A stretch of 64,000 bases of DNA from Talinum fruticosum (GCA_021018815.1 JAITYX010000021.1:3439001-3503000), one strand, 5' to 3'. Numbered from the stretch's first letter, positions 36,501 through 49,232 are shown. The notes: a model not told the origin generated them from the letters alone. Numbers and translations are program-made.

Positions 36501-38222
36501 TGAATGGCTTCACCAGCTAGCATTGAACAATACAGTTCTTGAGACTCTGAACTTTTATATGACTTTTATGGAGCAAATAAGAGTTGAAGATCTAGAACTT
36601 CTTGCCAGAAATTGTCCTTTAGTCTCTGTCAAAATAGGAGATACTGATCTTGGCCGACTTGCAAACTTTTTTCGTTCAGCAACAACATTGCAAGAGTTCT
36701 GTGGGGGTTCTGTTATTGAAGGGCCTGAGCAATATTCTAATATTGTGTTTCCTTCTCGATTGACATCAGTGGGTCTCATGTTCTTGGGAGACGCACAAGC
36801 ATCTATGCTATTTCCATTTGCAAACTTGCTGAGAAAATTGGATCTTGTTTATGCCCCAACACTCAGTTGTGAGGGTCACTGTGAGCTAATCCGTAAATGC
36901 CCCAATTTAGAGGTTCTGGAGGTAAGACCTAATATTTCTTTCTTTTATTTTTTGGTGTTTTCTTTTCTTGTGATACAATTTTTCCTGGCCGCTGTATATT
37001 CCCCCCCAACGCCAAATATCTCCATTTTCATTAAACTAACCTGTTTATAAGGAGGTTCCTCACCCTTTGTCACACTTACTTGTCTCACTAGTCTGAGTAG
37101 CATGCCTCAGTCATTGGTATTCAGATTTGGCATCAAAGCTAGAACCTTCACTTATTTTCTTTTGCACACTATCAGTTGAAGAAATGAGCAATTTCAACCT
37201 CAACTCTTTCTAGGAACTGAAATCCTCCCTGGCATTTTTCTTTTCATTAGTTGACAAGGTATCGTACTGACCATAAAAAAAGTAATACTATTAAAACCTG
37301 AAAGTGTTGACAGAGACATTTCATTGCTGGCTGAAAAACAAGTGTCTCGTCAATACTATCTGATTTTTGACCCTTCCTTTCTTGTGTTTCTCTCATTGGA
37401 TCATTGTATCTCTTGTGGGCAGACAACGAATGTAATTGGCGATAAGGGCTTGGAGGTTGTCTCTTTGACTTGTAAGAGATTAAAGAGGCTTCGTATTGAA
37501 CGAGGTGAGGATGAACAAGGAATGGGGGTGGAACCAGGCGCAGTTACGCAAACAGGGTTAATTGCTGTGGCACAAGGCTGCCGATACTTGGAGTACATTG
37601 CTGTTTATGTTACTGATATAACAAATGAAGCTTTGGAACATATAGGTGCAAACTTGAAACATCTGAATGACTTCCGACTTGTCCTGCTTGATGGAGAGGA
37701 AACAATTACTGATTTGCCCCTTGACAATGGAGTTCGAGCTCTTCTAATGGGTTGTGCGAACATGAGAAGATTTGCATTCTATGTCAGACAGGGGGTCTGA
37801 CCGATTTGGGTCTTAGCTACATTGGCCGTTTCAGTCGGAATGTTAGGTGGATGCTTTTAGGTTATGTGGGAGAAACCGATGCAGGGCTTTTGGAGTTCTC
37901 GATGGGCTGCCCTAGCCTGCTGAAGCTGGAAATAAGAGCCTGCTGCTTCACCGAACGAGCACTGGCTATTGCTGCGACAAACCTGGTTTCTCTAAGGTAC
38001 ATGTGGGTCCAAGGATACCGAGCATCTCAGATGGGCATTGTCGATCTCCTACAAATGGCTCGTCCTTACTGGAACATCGAGATTATTCCTGGAGACCAGT
38101 ATGATGATGGAAATAATGGTGGCCAACCTGCCCACATTGTGGCATATTACTCACTTGCCGGACAAAGAACTGACCATCCTGAAACTGTCTACACGTTGCC
38201 CCTACCAGAACCGGAGTACTAG
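33534..38222 (+). CDS. COI1: Coronatine-insensitive 1, jasmonate receptor F-box protein (one frame break)
   Basis: COI1 is the substrate-binding subunit of the nuclear SCF-COI1 ubiquitin ligase. With jasmonoyl-isoleucine it captures JAZ repressors for degradation. Exons 33534-33997, 36450-36921 and 37423-38222 reproduce the known three-exon layout, about 578 residues (Arabidopsis 592). The F-box is at residues about 8-45 (VSDEILECILPYV to VCRRW). Leucine-rich repeats follow. Positions known to contact the hormone are kept: KGKPRAAM (residues 73-80, including the Arg85 equivalent), LRIERGEDEQGM (Arg348), AVYVTDITNE (Tyr386), DFRLVLLD (Arg409) and LLGYVGETD (Tyr444). In exon 3 a G5 run (37791-37795) breaks the frame right after RRFAFYVRQG. 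One more G restores GGLTDLGLSYIG and the rest to TAG at 38220-38222, so a missing base is likely. If real, about 140 C-terminal residues are lost. Intron 1 is unusually long, 2.45 kb. Confidence 0.95.
35962..35990. repeat. Short tandem repeat of ATGGCTA in COI1 intron 1
   Basis: GATGGCTAATGGCTAATGGC followed by a partial unit: a heptamer repeated about four times. Likely neutral. Confidence 0.8.
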
Positions 38223-40087
38223 ACTTGTAAATATTTCGTTTTCCTTTTTATTGCCGCTGCAGTTTCTGACTCTCTACTTCTTCATGCGCACTCTGCTCAG
38301 TCTCCTGTTCATATATTTTTTATTTCTTCTTTCTTTGGAGGAGGTTTCGGTTGATAAGATCAATTTTATTAGGATTTGGCAGACAATAAACTTGTTTCTG
38401 GACCTCGTAACTCATGTTGTAGTATTCTTGTTAGTTTTTCTTTGTAATTTGTGATATTAGATACTGCAGCCGAATTCATTTTCAGGGCAGAGAAACTGAG
38501 GTTATTGAGCAAGAATTCTTCATTTTGCCATGTCAACAATGGCTAATTTGACGATCTGGAAACACAACAGAATGAGGTTCTCACCAGGTTCACTGATTTT
38601 TGTTCTGTTTATTTGTACTTTTGTTCTCATTGTTGCTCCTCCGCGTCACAAGTGGTTGTGTAGGACAGAAATTCTTAGAACTGATTGTCACAGAGATCAG
38701 AGCAATGAGTCCAGCTAAATACAGAGATATGTTGAATTAAAATGCCCCGTTCTGAAGGGGTCAATATGCTTAAATTGGGGAGGGGGGTTGGTATTCATAG
38801 TTTTGTTTTTCATTTTGCTTTTTTAAAAGGTAAATCATTTTAATGTTTTCCAAGGTAAGACTTCTTATATCTGCACGTGTTTAGACTTTTTCTGATTCTG
38901 TTGTGGAGAGTGCTTCGATGGATCAGAACCATTCTTCTAAAAGCAGTCAGTCAATTTTCTCTTCTTCTGAAAGATCTCGAATCATAAGGTGACTACTACT
39001 GAAGCTTGCAAGGTTCAGATCATGTTGGGTGAGTAGAAAATTCACCAAGTCAATAATCCTCTTAGTATCAGAATATATAGTTCAAAGAGTGAGTTAACTA
39101 TTTTTGCTGAGGCCTGCGCTCTTTTACTTGATCCATTGTCCATATGTCCAATTATTATAATTTTTAAAAAATAGTTGATTGGTTGGGTCGGTTTCGTATT
39201 AGGTTTGGATTCATTTTTGCGTTGGAATTATGGCAGCATCTATTGTCATTTAGTCCAATAGTTGCATCTGATCTGAGCACTATAATTAATAATGATGAAT
39301 GTTAGATCTTATTTATGTTAAAATACTTTGAGTTTGGTCTTTGGACCAAAATTAGATTGTCTTATCTTGTTGGATTGGAGCTGGGGTTGATTTTTTGGAA
39401 ATGAATAATTGAATTTGTGTTAGCTTTTCTTGAAATATAATTACGAAATCTTTTATTTCTAATATATTTTCACTAAGTTGAATAATTAGTAAATCGGATG
39501 ATCTGCGGATTGATGAATTTGTATATAATTAAAAGTTCATTCTAAAAATAAATTACGAATTAATTATCTCAAAAATTCTAAGAAATCACTCATAAAAAAT
39601 CGATCTTCACTTAAAAATTTGCCCTAAGAGTAATGGCTAGAGAAAATGTAAAGGCTTAATGGTATTTCCTACAAGTGAGTAGGGTGAGTGGCCACTCACC
39701 CTATTTCCATCCTTCCCCCTAGTTCAAATATGGGAGACACAAATTACTCTTGTGTGAGAAATTTCTGGCATAATAAATAATAGGTTTGACATTTATTTCT
39801 TCCCTGGTCCTATAAAATTTTTAGGTTTCCCTTAAAATAGGACCTAAAAGGTAACCCTACTTAATGTAAAAAAAAAAGGAAAAATAACATTTTCCGTAAA
39901 GTTTTTTATATTTTTTTATCATGAGGAACACAACATATGTTAAAAAGATGAAAATTTGCAAAGGTAGATAAATTATCAGTATGAAAAAAGCAGCAACCAG
40001 CGACTTCCCACAATTTGCTGATTGCTGCCTCCATTATTAATCATTATTTAGGTAAACTCTTTAATTAATTAATGAATTAATAGTGTA

Positions 40088-40155
<68 letters not shown>

Positions 40156-41631
40156 AATAATCATTTGTCAACCATATTGGGGTGGTAGATCTTTGATATT
40201 GAGTGCTTAATCAGGACATTCTTAGTCTCTCTGCTTCTCCAACGTGCCACGCAGGATACAGACATCTAACCTCAAAATGGTTGACTTATTTACTGGGATT
40301 AATTAAAATCCTAGTAATTAGAGCATGTCCCTTTTTAGCTGGTTAAATCAATAATTTCGGGCTATTTTTAATAATTTAAGTTTTAGTCCAATCAATTTTT
40401 CTGTTAATTGGAAACAAGTTTTAATCCAATAGTTAGACTAAGCAAAACTCTCACATATATATATTAAAATATTCGAATATTTTCTTTTAAAAAACAAGCA
40501 GGTTAATATTTCTCCGTCTCGTTTTTTTTTTAATTTTTATAGGGGATCGGTTTCGTAATGTTATTGTAGCATGTGTTAAATCCACAGGGATAGCAAAGAA
40601 AAAGAGTGGTATTTTATTATTCCAGGGGAAAAGGAGCATTATAGATTGGCAATGGCACTACAAGAAAGCTTATGGAGTAGACTAGTCATAGTCTACTTTA
40701 AAAAGGGTTCATCAATTTTAGAATAAAGTTGGTTAATAATGTGCTTTTCTCTTCTCCTTCTTTTTATTTCCCCATATGTGCAATTTGCATTTGCATCAAG
40801 TATTAAAAAAAAAAAAACATATTGGATACCTCATATCTGTCCTCTACTTGAGGAAAAAGTCCATGGAGATGAATTTAGAATAACCCATGTTGTTCTCAAC
40901 AAAGCTATGTTTTACTCGGCTTAAAAAAGGGGGAAAAATTTAAAAACTAAAACTTTTGTATGTTAATTTTTAAAAATTTATTCCCTCATCTGGTTCAAAA
41001 TTCATGTTTTTCCTTGATAAAAGTTAAACTTATTTATACCTAAATCTCCTCAAATTTGGTGAAAGCAGAATTCATATTAAGAATAATTATCGGTGTTGAT
41101 TGTGCCCCAGTGCTTGTGGTTGTGAAAAATCAAAAATGGTCATATCATTATTTCTCTTGTAATTTGGGTTGAAGTAGGGAAATTGAAAAGTAAAATGGAT
41201 GAGCATTAGGGGTGTTTTGTTGCTGAGTGACATATGATGGCAATTTCAACAGCAGCAACCAAAAGCCAATGCATGAAAATGCAATATTAGCAGTCACACC
41301 AAATTGACTTGCAAAAACACTGACCAAAATAAAATAAATAAAAGAAAAATACCCTTAGCATATCTATAAACACATTACTCTTTTCTGTTTTTTTTTTAAT
41401 TTTTTTGTTTTACTTAGTTTTCCCATCCTGATGAACAGTAGTACCTTACTGTTTGAGATCATGGAATTCCCATTTTCACAACTCAAGGTAGTCACAAATC
41501 CTTTGCCAAAAAAAAAAAGAAAAGGGTAGCCACAAATTAAAAAGGAGGGCCAAAACGGGGAACCAAAAATCAAATATGATGAGTTTATCCACAGTCCTCA
41601 AGTGAAAATGAAGAAGCTAAATTAGTATTAT
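38223..41631. other. Downstream flank of COI1 and spacer
   Basis: The first few hundred bases hold the COI1 3' untranslated region and poly(A) site. Short open frames at 38.0-38.7 kb are extensions in other frames and not genes. The rest is A+T-rich with a long (AT)n tract at 40099-40151. No gene is supported. Confidence 0.55.
40099..40151. repeat. (AT)n microsatellite
   Basis: About 26 uninterrupted AT units preceded by a GTATGTATATGTGT transition. It is the second long AT tract in the window. Confidence 0.95.
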
Positions 41632-41633
41632 GG

Positions 41634-42040
41634 TTTTTTTTTCAACGGGTAAAGAAGAAGATGAAGAAAAGATACTAGATAGTCCTTCTCACAAGGATTG
41701 TATCTAAATTATCGTTAACAACAATACCCTGGAGCTCATTGGAGGGATAAAACTCTGAAGTAGATGAGGAAGAGGCCAAGTGCCCAACACTAACTAACCA
41801 ATCAGCTGCACAGTTATCTTCTCTAAAGATATGGTTGATGCTACTTCATGTGAAATCTCTCCCTCATCATGTGTTTGATATCTCCGATAATGAAGTCAAC
41901 TTGCCATGGTAGTTTGATAACCCCTTTAACCGCGTCCACAATAATCCTATTATCACTTTCAATCTGGATCCTCGAGATATTAGCTTTAAGTGCTTCGTGA
42001 ATACCGAATCGAAGTGTGGAGGCCTTCGCAATAACTAATA
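41634..42040 (-). mobile_element. LINE remnant: RNase H-like domain and poly(A) tail
   Basis: On the minus strand the segment encodes, across one frame break, an RNase H-like domain of the type found at the C-terminus of plant non-LTR retrotransposons. Upstream are AKASTLRFGIHEALKAN and IQIESDNRIIVDAV, matching the family's ALxxGLxxA and ESDSxxVV strands. After a TAG and a one-base shift comes HIFREDNCAADWL, matching the HVxREgNxxADxLA signature. The frame ends near an A9 tail (T run at 41635-41643 on the plus strand), which marks the 3' end. The upstream reverse transcriptase is missing, as expected of a 5'-truncated copy. It is clearly dead. Confidence 0.8.
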
Positions 42041-42696
42041 TATTTTAGTTAATTTAATTGGTTCGAGTGTTTTTTTTTTTTACAATTATTATGTGCAAAA
42101 ATTTTAATTTGAGGCACCGCAAAAAAAAGTATGCTACATTATAGTTAGGAGAGAAACGGGGAGCAGTTTTTACTGTTGTAGAAGAATCAATCTATATAAA
42201 CTTTTCTGCCTTTTTTTTTTATAATGCAGTAAATTTAGAGTAGAATATACTTTACTTTATAGTGTTATGAGTTTTTAGTTATTATACATAACTAGTACTC
42301 AGTCTCGTGTGATGCAATGAGATAATGTTTTTAGTTTTCTTTATAACAATAGTTATCTGTATAAATTAATAAACTATTCAGTGACCAATGTGATACTTGA
42401 AATTTTTATATATTTTTAAGTTTAAAAATAACTGTTAAGGGATATAAATTATGAGAGATCATTAACTTCAAACTTTTAAAGTAAATATATTGTACTAAAT
42501 TTAGTTTTGATAGCAACTATAATACTCTAATTTTTTTAATAACTTGAATAAGTGGAATAAAAACTTTAAAAGTTAATATCAAAGACCTGGTTGGAATCCT
42601 ATTTACATTCACCTTATAAAAAATCAACTAACTTACATACGAATCTCAAAAGACGGGAAAAAAATAAATAAATACTAGAATATTTTATCTCACTAA
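42041..42696. other. Spacer between LINE remnant and foldback MITE
   Basis: A+T-rich with T runs near 42070 and 42213. No coding frame or known element. The LINE copy could extend into it but is not recognisable beyond about 42040. The final bases 42693-42696 (CTAA) are the left target duplication of the MITE. Confidence 0.5.
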
Positions 42697-43166
42697 GCTC
42701 TATTTGATTCTAAGAAAATTAGAAGGAAAGAAAAAAAATATGGAAAATGAATTTCTTTCTCTTGTTTGAATTGAAGAAAAAAGGAGAGAAAAAAAGTTTG
42801 ATGGAAAACTCATGGAAAATTTTGTCAATTTGATCAATCATATTTTCCTTCCAAAATTGAGAGGAAAATGGAAGAAAAATTTCACAAAAAGAGAGAAATG
42901 TAGAAAAAAGAGAGAATTCTATTAAGTAATGTCATTAAGAATTTTCTCTCTCCTCTCAATTAATCAATATTATTGAATATCTTCTCTCTTCTTTTCATGA
43001 CAATGTGGTGGATGGGTAAAAGGTTAGAAAATGATTATAATTTTTTTCCTCTATTTTTCTTGAACCAAACACAAGAAAAAAATTAATTTTCCCTTAACTT
43101 TTTTCCTCATCATTTTTTTCCATTTAAATTTTCTTTCCAACCTATTTTCTTAGAATCAAATAGAGC
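42697..43166. mobile_element. Foldback MITE, 470 bp, perfect inverted ends, CTAA duplication
   Basis: Both ends read GCTCTATTTGATTCTAAGAA inward and stay identical for 23 bases before diverging, followed by further imperfect pairing. CTAA flanks both sides (42693-42696 and 43167-43170). The left half is A/G-rich and the right half C/T-rich, so the whole element can fold on itself. No coding capacity. A three-base TAA duplication, as in Tourist-type elements, is an alternative reading if one terminal G was lost on the left. Confidence 0.8.
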
Positions 43167-43170
43167 CTAA

Positions 43171-45426
43171 GGGATCGACCCAATCATATTTCATGCATAA
43201 CTTTGGAGGAAAAAAGAAAAAAGAGAGAGATTAATTTTGCACCAAAATTTGTTAAGAGATTTTGTTCTTTCCTTATCTCTAAATCGTGCAACATTGCTTA
43301 AAATTTAAGAGGTCAAAGAGATGAATTATTCTTTGCCAAAACAAGGAATCATTATGTTTATACTACTAACTAGAGATAATGCAAAATTAATAATAAAGCA
43401 AAAATCCTTTTGCACCAACCCTTTGCCTTTTTTCAATACATAAATCTTTAGAAATTAAAAATTAATCTCATTAATGTTCTCGTATGAATTTTTTTTTTAA
43501 ATACCAGGTTAAATTACGAATTCTTAAATACTCCTGGGAGGTGGAGCATATACTTATAGGAGAGAGAAAGAAAGATTAGACCCAAAAATCTCCTCTATTT
43601 TTTTATTTGTCCGATCATCTACCGACATATAGCGATGAGCAAATATTCATAGAAGCATATAAGATGTTTTGAGGTTAAATTGGACTACATATACAAGTTA
43701 GTGGAATTTAATTTTTTCCATATTTGGTGGTTTGATAGTAATCTTTTTAGATCATCATTATAAATAATTGAGACAGTGAAGATGCTTTGTTTCCCACTTC
43801 CTATAAATAAGGGTCTAGAAGTGCACATATCGTAATTTGTCAAGAAAATATAAAATAAAATAATAATAAAAAAAGTTCCACACCTCTAGGAATCCAAAAG
43901 GCAATTGTGTTATCAAAATTCTTATAGAAGATGCTCTTGAAGACATGACCTCAAAAACATTACAAATTCCAATATTATGAATACGAAGCAAACGGATATG
44001 ACTTAAGAACAACATAAATTTATTTTCTTTTCACTCCAATTAAAGTTGGATAAATCTGATAATTTTATTGTTAAGATAAACTTATATATATATATATATA
44101 TATTGTATTTAATATAAAAATTATTTCATATGAAAAATAGAACTAAACAAATTTAACTAATTAAACAAGTCAATACTTTCACAATACTTTCCATTTTAAT
44201 AGAATTTGATATAAACCAAGTTCAAATCAAGTCCTATCCAACAAAAGGTTAAAAAAAAAAAGTTTTATCGCACTATTATTTTAATTTAGTTACTCCCCAT
44301 GAGTTGTAATGGGATTGGAGCAGAAGGGATGGTTTGGTGAAAGGTAAAAAAAAAAAAAAAAAAAAAGAAAGAAAAAAATTGAAATGGGATCTTTTCACTT
44401 GAGTTCGGAGTACAAGGTGGTTTTGGTGGCTAGTGGATTTCAGAGTCACCCCAAACACCAAGTGACTGATGGTGATGAAGGGTTTTTGGTCAATTTGGCC
44501 ATGCCCATGTTGGATGCACTCAAAAATTAAAATCTATTTTAATTTTGATGAACAGAAGAAGAGTAGAAAAGCAAGCAATCAGATTCAGTGGAATTTCCTC
44601 CACAGGGGGTTCTCTTTGCCAGTGCCAGTGCCACCCTTTAAAATCAGCTAATTTGGCTCCAGCTTTTGGTATGACATGGCTCCCCACCCTCTACTAGTCT
44701 AGATTCTTCCTTTTGTTGGGGTTGGCCCTTCTCAATGTCATTCCACCAACCCAGAAAAATTTAGAAAATTATAAAGCATCTCCACCTTGGATCACATTCT
44801 TCATATTATATACTCTTCACCTATTCTGACAGTAACATTCACCTCTTTTTTATTTTTTTAATAAAAAAGGGATCGTTCCATTTTGTTGACTTACATTGCT
44901 CTCCACTACACATGCATGAAGTTCAGTTTAAGACACTAGTGTGTAATTAGGGATTTCATAAGTCAACTTGATTACAGAACAAACATTCTTTACATGACAC
45001 ATAACTTGATTGCAACCTTTGCAGGTATATGGGGGCTCATATATGCTCAATATTCTAGACTTCATTTAACTATTATTTAAGTTGTAAATTTCACCAGGGC
45101 TTTCTTAAGCGATACAGTTTCTAAAAGTAATATTGATCACATGAGCTTGATATGTCTTTATGGATCCCGTTGAATACCCCTACCCTAAACCAGTTGCAGA
45201 CTCAAATTGATGAAGTATGCAGACATAGTGATCATGATGCAAGAAGGATTTTCATAATTTTAATGTACAGCCAGATCCTTCTGCAGATTTTAGATGCTTT
45301 TACATGCTGCTCATTTCTAAAGAACTATAAACTTACTCTGAGAAACCTAATGCACCACACAAAAACCACGAGGAATGGTTTACCAGCTTCCCATGTTTAA
45401 AGGCTTTGAATCCTAACTTTGACGCG
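43171..45426. other. Spacer downstream of the MYB gene
   Basis: A+T-rich with a short (AT)n at about 44085-44102 and an A-rich run at 44346-44366. The part nearest 45426 should hold the MYB 3' untranslated region. No gene is supported. Confidence 0.5.
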
Positions 45427-46838
45427 CTAATTTGATCCTACATAAGCTCCTTGACAATTACTGCTGAAAAGATTGTGTCTTCCATGGGCAGAATTGAAGA
45501 CCATTAAAGCTTCCCCATTAGAGTTGGTCCAATCAAGCAACATCTTGGGCATCAAGCTGATGGATTTCTGCAGAAGTGGAAATGAACCAGACTGGTCTAG
45601 CAGTAACTTGGGTTTTTGATCTTCAGTGGTCTCTGAAATCACTGGCAAAGTCTCGGTGAGATTAGCAGTGGTGATATCGTGGATGCTGGGTCTTCGTTTG
45701 TCCTTCCCACCCGAGTTCTGCCTCAAGAAGTACTTTTGAGCATGGCTAGCCACTTGGGTAGGTGTTTTCGACATTACAAAGTTGCGCGATATGTTCCTCC
45801 AGTCTCCTTTCCCATGCTTCTGCAGACCCAGTAGAAACCTCCTGCATAAACTCACACAAGTGATCATCATAAGAATATGGAAATTAATTAATTAATGAAT
45901 TCCTTTTAAAATTTTTAAAGTAAGTTCATATGATATCCAATTTAAAGCCTTAAACAGGAACCAAGGCATCTCAGTACCAAACAGGACATTTCTATCACTA
46001 GGGTGGTTCCTTCCTACAACTACTTTAATCCTCAATACATGGTAAGGCTGTTTTCAAATAGAATCCCTTTTCTGATCATATTTCAAATGCAAAACAATTG
46101 TAGAACCCTAAAATCAAGGTGAAATTCATACATTGTGATGCAAATTGGTTCCAAGAAGCTATTATTTTTGCGAATTTCATGTTACCAGATATTGTCGCCT
46201 GAATACTATCAGGAATCTACATAAAGTTTTGAAGGAAGTCTGTTTCTCTTCTAATTACAAACATCTACCAACAGTTTCCAATCAACAAAAAGGGATGGCT
46301 AAAACATCCAAACCTACATACACAAAAAACTCAATACCAAAGAGACAACCACTAATCCAATAACCACAAATTAGATAATAGTGAATATCAAATAATAATT
46401 AAAGTTAAAAATTTAGGCTAACAGTTGGTTACCTATGCTCATCTTCCGTCCAAGGAACCCCCTTTTTCTCTCCTGGTCAGGAGCTCTGGGCATGGCAGCT
46501 GATGATCTCTTTCTGAAAGGATCAAAACCCCTGTTATCCACCCACTCCAATGTGAAAGAAGAGGAGAGATAACCAGGAATTGGGATCAAACCAGCCTCAA
46601 TATCAGTTACATCCTCCAACAACTCATGATACTGTTTCAGCACATCCCACTCAGATTTGCCAGGAATTCTGGCAGCCACTTTTGACCATCTATTTGGGGT
46701 TTTCTCATCATATATTGCAAGGGCTCTCTCAAACTCCTTGTTCTCTTCCTTTGTCCATATGGTACCCTTGCTGTCCTCTTGGAACAGCCAATTATAACCT
46801 GAGTTCGAGAACAAGGATGCTTCAAATAATGCCCCCAT
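45427..46838 (-). CDS. DIVARICATA-like MYB-related transcription factor, one frame break
   Basis: Two exons, 46433-46838 and 45427-45841, encode about 273 residues. Residues about 25-78 form a first SANT/MYB repeat ([17 protein letters not shown] then W and IPGKSEWDV). The second repeat, starting PWTEDEHR and spanning the intron, has [20 protein letters not shown] and the class-defining SHAQKYF. The following [15 protein letters not shown] is also typical of DIVARICATA-like factors, nuclear DNA-binding regulators recognising I-box/GATAA-type sites. At 46458-46467 (C5T5 on the plus strand) the frame slips between QERKR and VPWTEDEH. One more base in that run restores the family-typical RKKGVPW stretch and gives correct phase at the splice site, so a missing base is likely. 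If real, the second repeat is lost. A (GA)n tract abuts the ATG. Confidence 0.92.
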
Positions 46839-47520
46839 CTCTCTCTCTCTCTCTCTCTCTAAGATTTAGGCTTTTGGATTATTGAAACCCTTTTGAGCTT
46901 GAGATTCTGGGGTAAGAGAGAGTTGAACTGAAGAATTTAAAGGTGGGGTGATGAAAATAGGATTAACCAGAGAAGTTTAGGGGGAAAGGTTGATAGGGTA
47001 AGAATAGAAATGAAAGGACAATGAAGTTTCAGAAAAACCCAAATTCAAATGTCATTGAATTTAGAATCATTTGATGAAGAATCAGAATAACACCCATTAA
47101 TCAAATTGAAGAAATCGAAGAATCCAATAAAGACTCAAGCTTTTCTCTAGGAATCAAACAGAACCACCAATCAAAAAATTCAAAAAAGCCACCGACTTTG
47201 CCCTCCAGAACACTAAAATTTCTGCTAGTGTAGACCCTACTAGGCTACAACTTGCTGGAGAAGGACAAAAGCAGAGAAAGGAGGACAACCCAGATGAGAA
47301 TTTATTTCCTTTAGCCCAAAATATGAAGAACAATTCAATCTTTAATGGCAGTTTGAGGTTCTCAAATCTCAATTGAAGATGCAAGAGAGAGCAAGAGAAG
47401 GAATTGGAGAAAAGATGATAAAGAGGAAGAGGGAGAAAGTCCCTTGACCTTGCTTTTGGAGCCTGAAGTGAGAGTGACAGGCACAAAATGTTGGAAAAGA
47501 AGGGAGGCAAATTAGAGAAA
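46839..47520 (-). promoter_or_regulatory. Long 5' leader of the MYB gene with (GA)n and a 118-codon upstream frame
   Basis: A TATA box at 47546-47555 predicts transcription from about 47515-47520, giving a leader near 680 bases. It holds an open frame (ATG at 47510, stop at 47154-47156) of 118 codons, rich in Leu, Ser and Phe, with no known relative. A (GA)n tract at 46839-46860 ends at the main ATG. An intron in the leader could remove part of this, but none is evident. Confidence 0.4.
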
Positions 47521-47545
47521 CATCAAACTTTGAGAACCATCAAGG

Positions 47546-47555
47546 TTTATATATA
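47546..47555 (-). promoter_or_regulatory. TATA box of the MYB gene
   Basis: The minus strand reads TATATATAAA about 710 bases before the MYB ATG and just upstream of a C/T-to-G/A-rich leader. The distance is long, so the assignment is tentative. Confidence 0.45.
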
Positions 47556-48965
47556 GCTGCACAAGCCTAGCTGTAGTCCCATCTCAAAAATTACAAAGGG
47601 CAGGAAACAAAACAATACTAATAATAATAAGCATTTTAGATTTTTTGATTGGGAAATTGGCCACCCTTTTATTTTTGGAGGGTGATGTCTATATTTTTTT
47701 CTTAATTTTCTTTATATTTTCAAAATCTAGTATAGAAGAAATAAAATAAGCCTTAAATTATTCGAGCTAATAAAATTGTGGATTATATGTTTTCGACAAA
47801 CTTGAAAAGAAAAATAAATAAAGATAAATAAAGAACAAAAGCCGATTGGAAAGTAGAAAAGGCTAATAGATCAATTGGCTTAGAATTATTGAAGGCATCA
47901 GTCTTTTTACCAAAGGACAAATGCCCTCCACTGCTAAAAATAAAATTTGATGATGTTCAGATAATTGATGTACCCTCAAAAGTATTAAGAAAAGCTTTTG
48001 ACAAAGAATGGTTTGCAAAGAGATGGACCAATATGTTGTTACATATAGAAAAGAGTGAATAGATATGTGTCTTGTTTGAAGACGCTTTTAAAATGTCTTA
48101 TCTTTCACCTAAATTAATGTATTTTACGATTTAAAATTATTTTTTAAATAATTATGATTAATTATAAAAGTAAAGTTTTAATAATCGGTTATACCGACAT
48201 GTATCAATTGACACCCTAATCGGATTAACCCTACCTAAAAAGTGTGTCATACACATAATTTTACAAATATAAAAAATGATGGAGAAAATGGTGATTTTAC
48301 ATAATTTATAAGTTATAATACAATTATATTATTCAATCTTACCATTCTTTTTCAATTTATCACATAATTTAATAATTTTTAAATCAAAAGAAAACACTTA
48401 AGACGTGTCTTGTAAAAGACACATATCATTTCACTATAAAAAAAGGCTAAAACTTAGACAAATAAATTGTATATATTATGTGAATTAACAAAGTGGCATA
48501 ATCAAATTATTATTTATTGGACTATTAGGGAGTAGAAATCAATATATTAGTGTTGAGTTCATTCATTTGGACATTAAATATTGTTATTTGAGCATACTAT
48601 TAAATAATATTACTTGTAAATTTTTATAATCTTTGACTTTTTTGATGGATTATACCTTCGTCAAAACTTATTAGAGGAAGGATACCTAAATTTTTTAATT
48701 CATATATTTGTTGTAAATTTTTTTTTTTGTCTTTCTATTTTTGAATCAAGACTAATCAAACTTATTTATGAATATGATTGACTTTTTTTCCGACTGATTG
48801 TCTAATTCTTTAATACACAAATTATCGAGCTATTTAATATTAGCATTCGACCTCGATTACTTAAATTAGATCCTTACACAAACTAATACAATAGGAACTT
48901 CTTATGTATGTGTGTGCATAACAGCAGACTAATAGTCATAATTCAAACTCAATCTCTATAATTAA
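47556..48965. other. Upstream region of the MYB gene and spacer
   Basis: A+T-rich with no credible coding frame. It presumably contains the distal MYB promoter. Confidence 0.5.
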
Positions 48966-49227
48966 TACTCCCTACGTTTTAAAATACATTTCGTTTTAAG
49001 GTTATGTTAGAATAACAAGGAAATACATAATTCATACCAAATTTTATATTAAAAGACTAAGTTGCCCCTATATTTTATTGAAAATAAAAAATAAGAGAAA
49101 CAAAGCAATTAATAAGAACAAAGTTGGTAAACTATTAATTAATATGTCATTGGAATTGTAAAGTGAAAAGTATTATGAAACGAAAAAAGTTAGTTAACGT
49201 GACATATATTTTGAAACGGAGGGAGTA
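48966..49227. mobile_element. Stowaway-like MITE, inverted pair, left member
   Basis: It opens TACTCCCTACGTTTTAAAAT and closes TTTTGAAACGGAGGGAGTA. The CTCCCTCCGTTT-type termini with TA target duplication are the Stowaway (Tc1/mariner) signature. About 260 bases, non-coding. Its reverse complement matches the neighbouring copy at 49233-49496 along its length. Confidence 0.8.
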
Positions 49228-49232
49228 ATATA

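Noticed and set aside
37324..37422. In-frame extension upstream of COI1 exon 3
   Set aside because: Intron sequence; the acceptor at 37422 joins LEVLE to TTNVIGDKGLEV as expected.
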